A DNA stretch of 64,000 nt from Ruegeria lacuscaerulensis (GCF_013034685.1 NZ_WQGO01000002.1:124001-188000), one strand, 5' to 3'; positions 36,374 to 45,422 are shown, numbered from the stretch's first letter. Numbers and translations: made by a program. Notes: a model not told the origin generated them from the letters alone.

Positions 36374-36973
36374 CTAGCTTGCCCGCCGGATATGGCGCAC
36401 CAGAATGGCAACCGCTCCGGCGGTGTCTTTCTTCTGCATCGCCTGCATCAGCGCGGCGTGGTCGCTGTCGACCCGCTGCTCCCATTTCGGCCGCCAATGC
36501 GCGAACAGATACCGTGCGCTTGCGATGTGCAGATCGTCGATTGTACGCAGCAAACGCGGCAACCCGCAGGGCGTCAGAATGGCGCGATGAAAGGCGCGGT
36601 TCCTGGCTTCCCATTCCGGCATGGTTTCAGCCGCATCACAGGCAAGTCGCGCCTCTTCTGCACGTACCAGGGCATTAGGTGTCAGGTTCTGTACCGCGTA
36701 TTGCAGCGCCAGAGGCTCCAGCGCGACGCGCATCTCGATCACTTCGCGCATCTCAACCGGGTCCAGCGCTGTTACGCGCATTCCACGACGGGGTTCGCTT
36801 TTGGCCAGCCCATGGGCCTGCAACCGCAGCAAAGCCTCGCGCACCGGCACATGACTGGTGTCAAAGGCCCGTGCAATATGATCCTGACGCAGCTTTTCCC
36901 CGGCGGTCAGTGCGCCGGTTATGATCTGCTGGCTCAAGCTGTCGTAGATGGTGTCGGCAATGGTCGCGCTCAT
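36374..36973 (-). CDS. GntR/FadR-family transcriptional regulator
   Basis: A 199-residue regulator with a winged helix at about 1-70 (IADTIYDSLSQQIITGALTAGEKL in pieces, then HVPVREALLRLQAHGLA) and a helical FCD domain at about 80-195 (FHRAILTPCGLPRL, YLFAHWRP, DHAALMQAM). It lies 44 bases downstream of the threonine-dehydratase-like gene on the same strand and may regulate it. Its ligand is unknown. Confidence 0.85.
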   Translation of the reverse strand: MSATIADTIYDSLSQQIITGALTAGEKLRQDHIARAFDTSHVPVREALLRLQAHGLAKSEPRRGMRVTALDPVEMREVIEMRVALEPLALQYAVQNLTPNALVRAEEARLACDAAETMPEWEARNRAFHRAILTPCGLPRLLRTIDDLHIASARYLFAHWRPKWEQRVDSDHAALMQAMQKKDTAGAVAILVRHIRRAS

Positions 36974-37017
36974 GGATTATAGATAAAATCCGACCCCAAA
37001 GATCACAAGCCGCATTC

Positions 37018-37929
37018 TCAGCCCATCAGCGGGTCGGGTGAAATATTGCCCCCGCACACCAGCACGGCCACTTTTTCCCCCGGCGCGGGCTTATACGCGC
37101 CAGAGATCAACGCCGCCAAAGCCGCAGCACCTGCCGGTTCGACCAGAATCCGATGCGCTTGCCAAAGCCGCTTTTGCGCATCGGCAATGGCCGCATCGCT
37201 GACCAAGACCGAGGTCATGCCCTGCGCCAGACCAAAACAAATCGATCCGATCCGCCGCGCGCCCAGCGCATTTGCCGCAATACCCGAGACCGGGACATCG
37301 ACCGGCTCCCCGGCCTGCAATGCGGCATTCAAAGCGCATGAGGTCTCGGGCTCGACCGCCACGACCTTGCGCGCACCTTGCAACCACGCCAGCGCCCCGG
37401 CGATCAGCCCTCCGCCACCGACAGCGACCAGAACTGTGTCGGCTTGCAGGCCTTGCGCCTCCCATTCGGCGAAACACGTGCCTTGCCCGGCGACGGTGCC
37501 CGGCGCGTCATATGCGTGGATCTGCATCGCGCCGGTCTGCGTCGCGTGATCCTGCGCCGCCGTTAGCGCGTTCGCGTATTCGCCAGACACAACACTCAGG
37601 TCTGCTCCCGTTTGTTCGATCAACGCGATTTTGGACGGACCCGCCAGTTCGGGTACGAAAATCTTGGCCGGATAGCCCAGCGTCTGCGCCGCATAGGCCG
37701 CCGCTGCGCCGTGATTGCCACCCGATGCGGCCACGACACCGGCCTCTGGGACATCCATGCTGAGCAACGTATTAAACGCCCCACGCGCTTTGAAGCTGCC
37801 AGTGTGCTGCATGTGCTCCAGCTTCAACTCAATCGGGTAGCCCGGAACGCGGCTTTCCATCACGGGTGTAACCTGTGCGTACCCGGCGATCCGGTCTGCG
37901 GCTGCTGAAATTTCGTTCTTCCAATTCAT
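37018..37929 (-). CDS. Threonine/serine dehydratase-like PLP enzyme
   Basis: A 303-residue fold-type II PLP enzyme without an ACT regulatory domain. The PLP Lys lies in TGSFKARGAFNTL near residue 45. ASGGNHGAAAAYAA near 70 is the phosphate or Asn loop, and VAVGGGGLIAG near 167 binds the PLP phosphate. Such short enzymes act in catabolism of threonine, serine or hydroxy-amino acids such as hydroxyaspartate. The start at 37929 follows from homology; longer readings are unsupported. Confidence 0.82.
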   Translation of the reverse strand: MNWKNEISAAADRIAGYAQVTPVMESRVPGYPIELKLEHMQHTGSFKARGAFNTLLSMDVPEAGVVAASGGNHGAAAAYAAQTLGYPAKIFVPELAGPSKIALIEQTGADLSVVSGEYANALTAAQDHATQTGAMQIHAYDAPGTVAGQGTCFAEWEAQGLQADTVLVAVGGGGLIAGALAWLQGARKVVAVEPETSCALNAALQAGEPVDVPVSGIAANALGARRIGSICFGLAQGMTSVLVSDAAIADAQKRLWQAHRILVEPAGAAALAALISGAYKPAPGEKVAVLVCGGNISPDPLMG

Positions 37930-38008
37930 TCTTGTACTTCCGTGACTGGCGCTCTGACCGCGAACCCTATAGCTGTTTTGCAAACACGCAAGCAGGGAAA
38001 CCTCACAT

Positions 38009-38851
38009 ATGAGAGAAGACCGCCACAGCCCGTTTCGCGACGCGCAGACCGACCGCTCGACCGCGAGCGAGGTGCCGGACACGCCGCAGACACGCTCGCC
38101 CGCCTATCGTCTTGCCTTTGCCGATGACGAGTTTCTGTGCCGCGATGAGCTGCGCCCGGTACGCCTGCAATTGGAGCTGCTTAAGCCCGAGATGATCATG
38201 AGCGAACGTCAGATCACCTCGACCATCGTCATGTTCGGCGGCGCGCGCATCCCGGAACCGTCGCAAAAACACAATGCGCGCACGAAAACTCTGGCTGACT
38301 TGTCGGAGTATTATGACGAAGCACGTGAATTTGCCCGGTTGATGACCGAGAAGTCGAACCAGACAGGCTGTCGCGAGAATGTCATTGTCACTGGCGGTGG
38401 CCCCGGCGTGATGGAGGCTGGCAATCGCGGCGCGCAGGACGCGGGCGGCTGTTCCATCGGGCTGAACATCGTGCTGCCGCATGAACAGGCGCCGAACCTC
38501 TACGTGACGCCGGAACTCAGCTTCAACTTCCACTATTTCGCCATCCGCAAGATGCATTTCCTGATGCGCGCCCGGGCCATCACCATCTTCCCCGGTGGCT
38601 TTGGCACCATGGATGAGCTGTTTGAATCCCTGACTTTGATCCAGACCGGCCGGATGGACCGCGTGCCCTTCCTGCTGTTTGGCCGCGCGTTCTGGGAAAA
38701 GGTCATCAACTGGGAGGCGCTGGCGGATGCGGGCACCATCTCGGAAGAAGATCTGGACCTGTTCCGTTTTGTCGACACCGCGCAAGAGGCTGTCGACATC
38801 ATCGAGAACTGGGAACCCGCCCCGCCCCGCGACGACATTCCGGGGCGCTGA
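38009..38851 (+). CDS. LOG-family (TIGR00730) nucleotide phosphoribohydrolase
   Basis: A 280-residue Rossmann-fold protein. GGGPGVMEAGNRGAQDAGG near 130-148 and FPGGFGTMDELFE near 193-205 are the paired signatures of the LOG/lysine-decarboxylase-like family. Members release free bases such as cytokinins from nucleotide monophosphates; bacterial physiological substrates are mostly unsettled. The first 60 residues are an extension rich in charged residues. The cystathionine lyase-like gene follows by three bases. Confidence 0.85.
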   Translation: MREDRHSPFRDAQTDRSTASEVPDTPQTRSPAYRLAFADDEFLCRDELRPVRLQLELLKPEMIMSERQITSTIVMFGGARIPEPSQKHNARTKTLADLSEYYDEAREFARLMTEKSNQTGCRENVIVTGGGPGVMEAGNRGAQDAGGCSIGLNIVLPHEQAPNLYVTPELSFNFHYFAIRKMHFLMRARAITIFPGGFGTMDELFESLTLIQTGRMDRVPFLLFGRAFWEKVINWEALADAGTISEEDLDLFRFVDTAQEAVDIIENWEPAPPRDDIPGR

Positions 38852-38854
38852 ACG

Positions 38855-39952
38855 ATGGCCCCGAAACCCGGAGAGATGCTGCACCTGCGCGGCAATGCCC
38901 TGAATGCAGGCGACCCTGTGGCGCTGCCTCTCACGCAAAGCAGCATGTACCATCTGCCCGGCGCGCCGGATGGTTTGGCAACCTATGGCCGCGTCGACAA
39001 CCCCACATGGGTGCATCTGGAACATGTTCTGGCCCATCTGGAGGACGCGCCTTGCCTCGTGTTCCCCTCGGGCATGGGGGCGATCTCGGCCGCTTTGTTT
39101 GCCACCATCAAGGCCGGGTCGCGCATCCTGATCCCCTCTGACGGCTACTACGTCACCCGCGTGTTGGCGGATCGGTTCCTGTCGGGTCTGGGTGTGTCCG
39201 TCACCGAACGCCCCACGACCGGTTTCACTGAGGGCGGGTTTGAGGGATTCGATGTGGTCTTTGTCGAAAGCCCATCGAACCCTGGTCTGGACATGATGGA
39301 CCTGCCCGCGATTGCACAATCCGTCCGCGCGGCCGGAGGGATCACGATTGCTGACAACACCACCATGACCCCGCTGGGCCAGCGCTCGCTGGATCTGGGC
39401 GTGGATGTGGTTGTCGCCTCGGACACCAAGGCGATGGGTGGGCATTCCGACCTGCTGATGGGCCATGTCTCCAGCCGCAATCCGCAGATCATGGAGCGGG
39501 TCGAGGAATGGCGCAAAGTCTCTGGCGCGATCCCCGGCCCGCATGAGGCATGGCTGCTGCATCGCGGGCTAGAGACGCTGGATGTGCGGTTCGACCGGAT
39601 GTGCGCCTCGGCGCAGGTACTGGCCGAGCGGCTAGCGGATCACCCTGCGGTGAAAGCTATCCGCTATCCCGGTCTGCCCTCTGACCCCGCGCACGCGCTG
39701 GCCAAAGCGCAGACAACGCGGTTCGGGTTTCTGTTGTCGATCACGCTGGACAGTGAAGACAAAGCCGAAACCTTCATCAACGCCTGCCCGATGCTTCGTC
39801 CTGCCACATCCTTCGGAGGCGTCCACAGTTCAGCCGAACGCCGCGCGCGCTGGGGCGACGATGTGGACCCGGCCTTCATCCGTCTTTCGGTCGGGTGTGA
39901 GCCGGTCGTGGAGTTGTGGCAGGCGATAAACGCCAGCCTTAACGCGCTGTGA
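38855..39952 (+). CDS. Cys/Met metabolism PLP enzyme (cystathionine lyase-like)
   Basis: A 365-residue member of the Cys_Met_Meta_PP family. TYGRVDNPTW near 43-52 and FPSGMGAISAALF near 69-81 form the substrate and PLP site. The cofactor aspartate lies in IADNTTMTP near 167, and the Schiff-base lysine in VASDTKAMGGHSD near 187-199. Candidates are cystathionine beta-lyase, gamma-lyase or methionine gamma-lyase; the sequence here does not settle which. It is translationally close to the LOG gene, and its stop abuts the convergent holin-like gene. Confidence 0.8.
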   Translation: MAPKPGEMLHLRGNALNAGDPVALPLTQSSMYHLPGAPDGLATYGRVDNPTWVHLEHVLAHLEDAPCLVFPSGMGAISAALFATIKAGSRILIPSDGYYVTRVLADRFLSGLGVSVTERPTTGFTEGGFEGFDVVFVESPSNPGLDMMDLPAIAQSVRAAGGITIADNTTMTPLGQRSLDLGVDVVVASDTKAMGGHSDLLMGHVSSRNPQIMERVEEWRKVSGAIPGPHEAWLLHRGLETLDVRFDRMCASAQVLAERLADHPAVKAIRYPGLPSDPAHALAKAQTTRFGFLLSITLDSEDKAETFINACPMLRPATSFGGVHSSAERRARWGDDVDPAFIRLSVGCEPVVELWQAINASLNAL

Positions 39953-40336
39953 TTATTTCTTGGGCTCGCGCAGTTCAGTGAACACGTAGATCGGCAGCAC
40001 GATGCTGGCGATCAACGCCCCCAGCCAGACCAGCAAGGTTGCGGCCAGCAGGTTCGAAATACCGCCCACAGTCAGACCATTTGTGATCAGATCGGTCAGC
40101 AGCAACCCGACAAAGGTCACGATCAACGCGATACCGCCCTTGATTGCAGGCGCGCGCTTTGCGCCCAGTTTCAGGATCAGTGGCTCGGCGACCCATTGAA
40201 TAAGCGTGAAAACGATCACCACCACGATGAACGAGATCGGCCGGATCGCAAATTCAGGCAGCAAGATCGCCGCCAGCAGCAACCCGATGGCATTCCCAGC
40301 CAGCAGGGCCAGAACGGACTTGAGTCTGCGCGTCAT
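39953..40336 (-). CDS. Small membrane protein, phage_holin_4_2-like
   Basis: A 127-residue protein with four hydrophobic segments (about 8-26, 32-52, 68-90, 99-120) and a basic start MTRRLK. The organisation matches the YvlD/Phage_holin_4_2 family, which are chromosomal membrane proteins despite the name; nothing else here suggests a phage. The start at 40336 was chosen over an ATG six codons upstream because of the typical N-terminus. Confidence 0.72.
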   Translation of the reverse strand: MTRRLKSVLALLAGNAIGLLLAAILLPEFAIRPISFIVVVIVFTLIQWVAEPLILKLGAKRAPAIKGGIALIVTFVGLLLTDLITNGLTVGGISNLLAATLLVWLGALIASIVLPIYVFTELREPKK

Positions 40337-40490
40337 TAAAGTCTCCGTCAGCAATCAATTCAAAACATGCAGATATTAGCAGGATTAAGCGATTTAGCGA
40401 GGTATTTCAAAAGCCTCTTTCTTTTGGGTCTTTGAAATCGCATGATAAAACCCAAGTATCAAGGTCAGACCCCCACCGACGAGAGGTGAG

Positions 40491-41408
40491 ATGAGCGACG
40501 ATCCCTATACCGTTTTAGGTGTTGCCAAGGATGCCAGCGACGCCGAGATCAAGAAAGCCTATCGGCGTATCGCCAAGGACTGTCACCCCGATCTGAAACC
40601 CGGCGACGCCGAGGCCGAGGCAAAATTCAAAGCCGCAGCCGCCGCTTATGATCTGCTGAAAGACCCCGAGAAACGGGCGCAATACGATCGGGGTGAGATT
40701 GACGCCTCGGGCCAGGAGCGTCCGCAACAACAATACTATCGTGACTATGCCGAGGCTGCCGGAAACCCCTATCGCGGGCGCGCGGCAGACCCGGACGATA
40801 TGTCGGACATCTTCGCCGAATTCATGCGCGGGCGCGCCAACTATGGTCAACGCAGTCAGGGGTTCCATGCGCCGGGGCATAACCGCAGCTACAGCCTGCA
40901 GATCAGCTTTCTGGACGCTGTGTTTGGCGCCAGCCAGAAACTGACATTGCCTGACGGCGACCGGATCGAGGTTAAGATCCCGGCAGGCATTACAGACGGC
41001 CAAACCATCCGACTTCGCGGCAAGGGGGATCCCGGGTTTGGCGACGGGCCTGCAGGTGATGCTCTGGTCACCGTGACAGTCGCACCTCATCCGGTGTTTG
41101 AACGTCAGGGTGATGACATCCACATCACCCTGCCCATCACCATTGATGAGGCCATTCTGGGCGGCAAAGTCCCCGCGCCAACTATTGACGGCGGCGTCAA
41201 TGTCAGCGTGCCGCCGGGTACCAGCAGCGGCAAAACCCTGCGGCTGCGGGGCAAAGGGGTGAAAAAACGCGGTTCTTCCGACCGGGGCGACCAACTGATC
41301 GAATTGACCGTCGCCATGCCGGACCAGATCGACGATGACCTAAAGGCTTTCATGGAAACGTGGCGTGACACACACCGCTATGATCCTCGCAAAGGAATGC
41401 CGTCATGA
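40491..41408 (+). CDS. cbpA: DnaJ-like co-chaperone CbpA
   Basis: A 305-residue J-domain protein. The J domain at about 4-70 has HPD at 32-34, which activates DnaK. A Gly-poor linker follows, then two DnaJ C-terminal substrate domains (about 135-295: SYSLQISFLDAVFGASQKLTLPDGDRIEVKIPAGITDG in pieces, then VPPGTSSGKTLRLRGKG). No zinc-finger CxxCxGxG repeats are present, as in CbpA. ATGA overlap with cbpM ties the two together. Confidence 0.92.
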   Translation: MSDDPYTVLGVAKDASDAEIKKAYRRIAKDCHPDLKPGDAEAEAKFKAAAAAYDLLKDPEKRAQYDRGEIDASGQERPQQQYYRDYAEAAGNPYRGRAADPDDMSDIFAEFMRGRANYGQRSQGFHAPGHNRSYSLQISFLDAVFGASQKLTLPDGDRIEVKIPAGITDGQTIRLRGKGDPGFGDGPAGDALVTVTVAPHPVFERQGDDIHITLPITIDEAILGGKVPAPTIDGGVNVSVPPGTSSGKTLRLRGKGVKKRGSSDRGDQLIELTVAMPDQIDDDLKAFMETWRDTHRYDPRKGMPS

Positions 41409-41746
41409 CCCGCACCCTGACCGAATCCGAAGTGATCGCAACCGTGACTCGCCTGACCTCAGCCCGGTTGACCGAGTATCTGGCCGCCGAAATCGTGATC
41501 CCTGAAAGCACCGAACAAGGGCTGGTCTATCATAGCCTTGACGTGGCCCGACTAGAGCTGGCCTGCGAGTTACACGACCAGTACGAGATGGAAGCAGATG
41601 CACTATCGATGATGATCTCGCTGATCGACCAGATGCACGGGTTGCGCGCCGAACTGCGCGAGGTGCTGAACGCCGTCGAATCGCAGCCCGAACCCGTCAG
41701 GCAAAGCCTGATCGACGTGATCGGCACCGCCCGGTTCGGGCGATAG
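41405..41746 (+). CDS. cbpM: Chaperone modulator CbpM
   Basis: A 113-residue helical protein. Position directly after cbpA with an ATGA overlap, length and the pattern TESEVIATVTRLTSARLTEYL followed by YHSLDVARLELACELHDQYEM (in pieces) match the CbpM/MerR_2-like family, which binds the CbpA J domain and inhibits it. The C-terminal half is a long helix (LIDQMHGLRAELREVLNAV). Confidence 0.83.
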   Translation: MTRTLTESEVIATVTRLTSARLTEYLAAEIVIPESTEQGLVYHSLDVARLELACELHDQYEMEADALSMMISLIDQMHGLRAELREVLNAVESQPEPVRQSLIDVIGTARFGR

Positions 41747-41752
41747 GAAAGC

Positions 41753-42379
41753 TCAGTTCTGCACCAGATATTCTTCGGGCACGTAGAATGTATAGTCCCT
41801 ATCCGCCACGGCCTCGTGACAATCGTGGCAATAAGACACGGCGCTGGCGCGGTCGCCCATCGTGTCGCCAAAGACCGACCCGTCCGGCATCACCATGATA
41901 TAGCGCCAATCTGCCGTATCCGGGCTGGCGCCTTCGGCCAGTTTCTCCATCACGAACAAGGCGCCGGGATGGGTGTTGCCCTCATCCGTGACAGTCATGC
42001 TGTCCTTGGCCAACACCGACCCCAAAGGCAGCTTTTCACCCGGTTGCAGCGTGCCGTAATTGTGCGCCATCCGGTTGGCATAGCTGTTTACGAACCGCCT
42101 GCCATGGGTTTCCGAGATATAGGGCGCATCGTTGAACAAAGGCCAGTTCTGATAATTTCGCAGCTCATCCATCTGCGCGGCGGCGTATCCCCGCGCCATC
42201 CGGCGCTGTAATGAGGCATAGATACTCAGCGCCTCTTCCTTGGTTAGATCCGCCGGGTTTTCGATCGCAAGATGCGCGTTTTCACCATTCGACTGGGCCG
42301 CGACTCCGGTCGCCACCAAGCCTGCCAATCCTAACCCCAATAGAATTTTGCGGTTTTGTCGTATCAATTGCACAAACAT
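41753..42379 (-). CDS. Cytochrome P460 family protein
   Basis: A 208-residue exported c-type haem protein. The N-terminal hydrophobic segment (about 12-28) ends near VAAQ. The haem motif CHDCH has Cys184, Cys187 and His188. The body (NYGTLQPGEKLPLGSVLAKDSM, TADWRYIMVMPDGSVFGDT in pieces) matches cytochrome P460/c'-beta proteins. Characterised relatives oxidise hydroxylamine or bind NO in the periplasm. Whether the haem is cross-linked to a lysine cannot be read here. A 236-base upstream region follows. Confidence 0.82.
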   Translation of the reverse strand: MFVQLIRQNRKILLGLGLAGLVATGVAAQSNGENAHLAIENPADLTKEEALSIYASLQRRMARGYAAAQMDELRNYQNWPLFNDAPYISETHGRRFVNSYANRMAHNYGTLQPGEKLPLGSVLAKDSMTVTDEGNTHPGALFVMEKLAEGASPDTADWRYIMVMPDGSVFGDTMGDRASAVSYCHDCHEAVADRDYTFYVPEEYLVQN

Positions 42380-42615
42380 TCATATGGCCTATCTGTTCAA
42401 TTCGGTTCACAGAAACGCCGCACGTCTTGTGAGTGGCTATTAGATAGCGGCCATGGGTCTTCTCGCCATCACGGGGCACTCGACTCTCACCCCATTGTGC
42501 ATGGATGTGAGCGAAGTACCCAAGTTTTGACCTGGCAAACATACCAAAAAAAGCATGCAATAGACAGACGCAGACGCATTAAATCTGTTTACGGGGCGAT
42601 CAAATTTTATGCTTA
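42380..42615. other. Upstream region of cytochrome P460 gene without recognised genes
   Basis: Between the P460 start and the rlmN stop lie 236 bases of lower GC than the flanks. I see no coding region, tRNA, or convincing hairpin. It probably holds the P460 promoter and may hold the end of the rlmN transcript. Confidence 0.4.
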
Positions 42616-43803
42616 CTATCCGTCGAGGCCCGCTTCGGCTGCAATTTGCTTGCGCGATTTGCGCGCACGCTCGGTTGCGGATTTCAACTGACCACAGGCT
42701 GCCATGATGTCCTCGCCCCGCGTTTTGCGGATGGGGGAGGCATAACCCGCCTGATAGATGATATTCGCAAACGCCCGGATCCGGTTGTTCGAGCTGCGCT
42801 TATAAGGCGCGCCTGGCCATTCGTTGAACGGGATCAGGTTGATCTTGGCCGGGATGTTGTGGCGCTTGATATGGTCAATCAACCTATGCGCGTCGGCGTC
42901 GCTGTCATTGACGCCATCCAGCATCACGTATTCGAACGTGATCCGCTCCGAATTAGACGCCTTGGGATAGCTGGCCAGTGCGTGTAGCAGCTCTTCGATA
43001 TTCCAGCGCTTGTTGATCGGCACCAGCACGTCGCGGGTCTCATCCGTAGTGGCGTGGAACGAGATCGCCAGCAGGCAGCCGATTTCTTCCGCCGTGCGGG
43101 CAATCTCGGGCACCACACCGCTGGTCGAAAGCGTAATCCGACGGCGGGACAGGGAAATTCCCTCGGGGTCCATTGCGATCTTCATCGCGTCGCGCACGTT
43201 GTCGAAATTGTAAAGCGGCTCGCCCATGCCCATCAAAACGATGTTCGACAGCAGGCGCGTTTCATCCTTGGGCGCGCCGGGGGTGGGCCATTCGTCCAGA
43301 TCATCGCGGGCCATCATCACCTGACCCACGATCTCGGCCGCGGTCAGGTTGCGCACCAGTTTCTGTGTGCCTGTATGGCAGAAAGAACAGGTCAGCGTGC
43401 AGCCCACTTGCGAGGAAATACACAGCGTGCCGCGATCGTCCTCGGGGATATAGACCACCTCAACCTCGTGCCCGCCTGCAATGCGGCACAGGTATTTGCG
43501 GGTGCCATCCTCGGACACCTGCCGTGTTACGACCTCGGGAATTTCGATCACAAAGCTCTCGGCCAGTTGGGCCCGATAGGCTTTGGCGAGGTTCGTCATC
43601 TGCGCAAAATCGCGAACACCCCATTGATAGATCCACTGCCAGATCTGCCCGGTGCGCATCTTGGCCTGTTTCTCGGGCGTGCCATGTGCGACCAGCGTCG
43701 TGCGCAATTGGTCGCGAGTCAGACCGACAAGGTTAACCTTCCCCTCGGGCAGCTTGCGGGGGATGGTCATGACGTCTTGAGTGATCGGCGCTTTGGGCGA
43801 CAT
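42616..43803 (-). CDS. rlmN: 23S rRNA (adenine2503-C2) and tRNA A37 methyltransferase RlmN
   Basis: A 395-residue radical SAM enzyme. The cluster motif CTLTCSFC lies near 135-142, with [14 protein letters not shown] around it. The N-terminal half includes [23 protein letters not shown] (in pieces), typical of RlmN, and [21 protein letters not shown] sequence near 295 is present ([15 protein letters not shown]). A conserved cysteine near the end (MAACGQL) is the methyl-carrier. The ATG at 43803 was used; 43770 is a weaker alternative. Confidence 0.95.
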   Translation of the reverse strand: MSPKAPITQDVMTIPRKLPEGKVNLVGLTRDQLRTTLVAHGTPEKQAKMRTGQIWQWIYQWGVRDFAQMTNLAKAYRAQLAESFVIEIPEVVTRQVSEDGTRKYLCRIAGGHEVEVVYIPEDDRGTLCISSQVGCTLTCSFCHTGTQKLVRNLTAAEIVGQVMMARDDLDEWPTPGAPKDETRLLSNIVLMGMGEPLYNFDNVRDAMKIAMDPEGISLSRRRITLSTSGVVPEIARTAEEIGCLLAISFHATTDETRDVLVPINKRWNIEELLHALASYPKASNSERITFEYVMLDGVNDSDADAHRLIDHIKRHNIPAKINLIPFNEWPGAPYKRSSNNRIRAFANIIYQAGYASPIRKTRGEDIMAACGQLKSATERARKSRKQIAAEAGLDG

Positions 43804-43882
43804 GGGGCTATCTCGGCAGATTCTGGCTTGGGATGCGCCTCTATATAGGACCTAGCGCAAAGATCAAAAGAAATCGTCGCGT

Positions 43883-44260
43883 TTAATTCGCGTAGCGCAG
43901 CAATTCGTCCACACGTGCCCGGCCCAACTCTACCCGACAGGCGGTAATGCCAATGCCGGTACCTGACCCACCACCAAACGACGCGCCAACAGCCTCGCAT
44001 TGGGCATCGCGGTAAGCCAGCCACGCGGTCTGCGCGCTGTCCAACGCGGGCACTGCCACAACACGTCCGGTAACATCATCCAGTTCTTTGGCCGATTGCA
44101 TGGCAATGTCGTAACTTGCATCTATCGCCTGATTGACGCGGTCCTCCATCGCGCCCACGCATGCGCCAATCTCTATCTGAGAACCAGCATCCAGACATTC
44201 TAGAGTTGGATCAGCACTGGCAGCGGAAGACAGAAACAAAATCAAAAATGCAAAGCGCAT
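43883..44260 (-). CDS. LprI/DUF1311-family secreted protein
   Basis: A 125-residue protein with signal peptide (1-16, ending SSAASA) and a PF07007-type body. ACVGAMEDRVNQAIDASYDIAMQ leads into DSAQTAWLAYRDAQCEAVG and TACRVELGRARVDEL; the paired cysteines and WLAYRDAQC block are typical. Some relatives inhibit lysozyme; many are uncharacterised. It is followed downstream by rlmN on the same strand after 79 bases. Confidence 0.82.
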   Translation of the reverse strand: MRFAFLILFLSSAASADPTLECLDAGSQIEIGACVGAMEDRVNQAIDASYDIAMQSAKELDDVTGRVVAVPALDSAQTAWLAYRDAQCEAVGASFGGGSGTGIGITACRVELGRARVDELLRYAN

Positions 44261-44370
44261 CGGGCAGCTCCCTGTTGGTTGCCCAATACTAGCACAGGCC
44301 CGGTTTTACCCCAAAGCGTCGAAGCCCCAGACACGACGACATGGCCGTGCCACGATGGGACCCGCATGCG

Positions 44371-44538
44371 TCAAATGCCCGGTGGCACGATATTGCAATC
44401 CGTCGCGTCCAGCGTTTGAACCGGATCATCCGGCCCGCATTGCTCGCCCGTGATCGGATATGTATCGGCCTCTTTCTCGCAAGCACTCAGGATAAGGGCG
44501 ACCATCATCAAGAGAGCGGTGAGTGATTTCGTTTGCAT
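44371..44538 (-). CDS. Small predicted lipoprotein (55 residues)
   Basis: A short gene with ATG at 44536-44538 and TGA at 44371-44373. It begins MQTKSLTALLMMVALILSAC, a classic lipoprotein signal with lipobox LSAC and the modified cysteine at residue 20. The mature part is only 36 residues, acidic, with two further cysteines. AAGGAG lies 6 bases upstream of the ATG, an unusually good ribosome site. I recognise no family. Roseobacters carry several such tiny lipoproteins, some of which may tune envelope stress; that is inference. Confidence 0.72.
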   Translation of the reverse strand: MQTKSLTALLMMVALILSACEKEADTYPITGEQCGPDDPVQTLDATDCNIVPPGI

Positions 44539-44663
44539 GTCGGGCTCCTTCCCTAGTTCAGAGCCTTATACATGCAGATATTTGCATTCAATTCTTTGAC
44601 TGGAATCAAATTTCGAATACGAATGCCGCCTCCAGAACGCTGCACAATGCCCTGCCGCAACGC

Positions 44664-44687
44664 AAAAACCCCGCCAGACTGGCAGGG
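44664..44687 (-). terminator. Rho-independent terminator downstream of ialB
   Basis: Bases 44669-44675 pair with 44681-44687 (one G-T pair) around AGACT. Minus-strand reading then gives five Ts (complement of 44664-44668). It lies 24 bases beyond the IalB stop. Confidence 0.85.
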
Positions 44688-44710
44688 CAGCGATCAGGGG
44701 AATTCCCAGT

Positions 44711-45244
44711 CTAGTTGGTGCAGCGCGTCTCGGCGTCTTCAATCGCGGCGGTGAACCCCAGCAGCGAGAACGTGTCCTTGGTCTGTGTCCCACGCTCCGA
44801 GCGCGCCGTCAGGACGGCCTCGGTCCCGCGCTTCATGGCTGCGACCACCTTCAGGTCTTCACCTTCGGTTGCGGGCCACGCCCATTCACCTTCGGTGATC
44901 AGCTCGAACTTGGTGCCGTCGATATCAAGATTGACAGTCGATCCCGGTGCAAATGGATAGCCGCCCGTGAACGTCACCTGCCCTTTGACCTCGGCGTTGG
45001 GGCGGTAGAACACGAACAGCAGAATGTCGCTGCGCCGTACCGACACGACCCGCCCACCGCGGGTGTTCACGGTTTCCTTGGGGGCGGAAACGCTCCAGCA
45101 TTCAGTCGGGTCATCCTCGACGAAGACGCTCCAGTCCGTTTTGGCTGCCACCCTGTTCGTGCTCGTCGCCTGTTGTGCAGTTGCCGTTGTTGCCAATCCT
45201 GCTATGCACAGGCCCGCGATCACGCGGACAAGCTTTGATCCCAT
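44711..45244 (-). CDS. Invasion-associated locus B (IalB) family protein
   Basis: A 177-residue exported protein with signal peptide (about 1-23, ending TATAQ). The body has WSVFVEDDPTECWSVSAPKET and the conserved GEWAWPATEGEDLKVVAAMKRGTEAVLTARSERGT (in pieces) of PF06776. Despite the name, this family is widespread in non-pathogenic alphaproteobacteria and its role is unclear. Cysteines at about 48 and near the end probably pair. It has its own terminator. Confidence 0.85.
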   Translation of the reverse strand: MGSKLVRVIAGLCIAGLATTATAQQATSTNRVAAKTDWSVFVEDDPTECWSVSAPKETVNTRGGRVVSVRRSDILLFVFYRPNAEVKGQVTFTGGYPFAPGSTVNLDIDGTKFELITEGEWAWPATEGEDLKVVAAMKRGTEAVLTARSERGTQTKDTFSLLGFTAAIEDAETRCTN

Positions 45245-45364
45245 CGTCCAGCCTCCTAGCTCGACCCATTACCTCATACCCACCGGAAATGCGTGCGGAC
45301 CCTGCCTGATCCGTCTGTACGTTGCGTCTTCCGATGATTGCCGACATACACACTGTAACGCAGG

Positions 45365-45381
45365 TTTCGCCACAGGCGAAA
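45365..45381. promoter_or_regulatory. Inverted repeat upstream of the asparaginase gene
   Basis: TTTCGCC at 45365-45371 is repeated in inverse as GGCGAAA at 45375-45381, a perfect 7-bp palindrome with a three-base centre, 42 bases before the asparaginase ATG. It could be an operator or a leader hairpin. Confidence 0.35.
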
Positions 45382-45422
45382 GAGCGATTGGCAGAATTTT
45401 GCGCATGTTAAGGAATGTTCTA

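Noticed and set aside
38003..39562. Long open frame opposite the LOG and cystathionine lyase-like genes
   Set aside because: It spans two clearly real genes on the plus strand and has no family features.
39953..40336. Prophage, suggested by the holin-like family name
   Set aside because: No other phage genes, integrase or att sites are nearby; the family is mostly chromosomal membrane proteins.
40440..40480. Heat-shock sigma (RpoH) promoter ahead of cbpA
   Set aside because: A TTTGAAA box and a CCCAAGTAT-like segment are present, but both deviate from the consensus and I could not make the spacing convincing.
42380..42615. Small RNA or tRNA in the gap before rlmN
   Set aside because: No cloverleaf, no strong hairpin and no terminator were found; only lower GC content.
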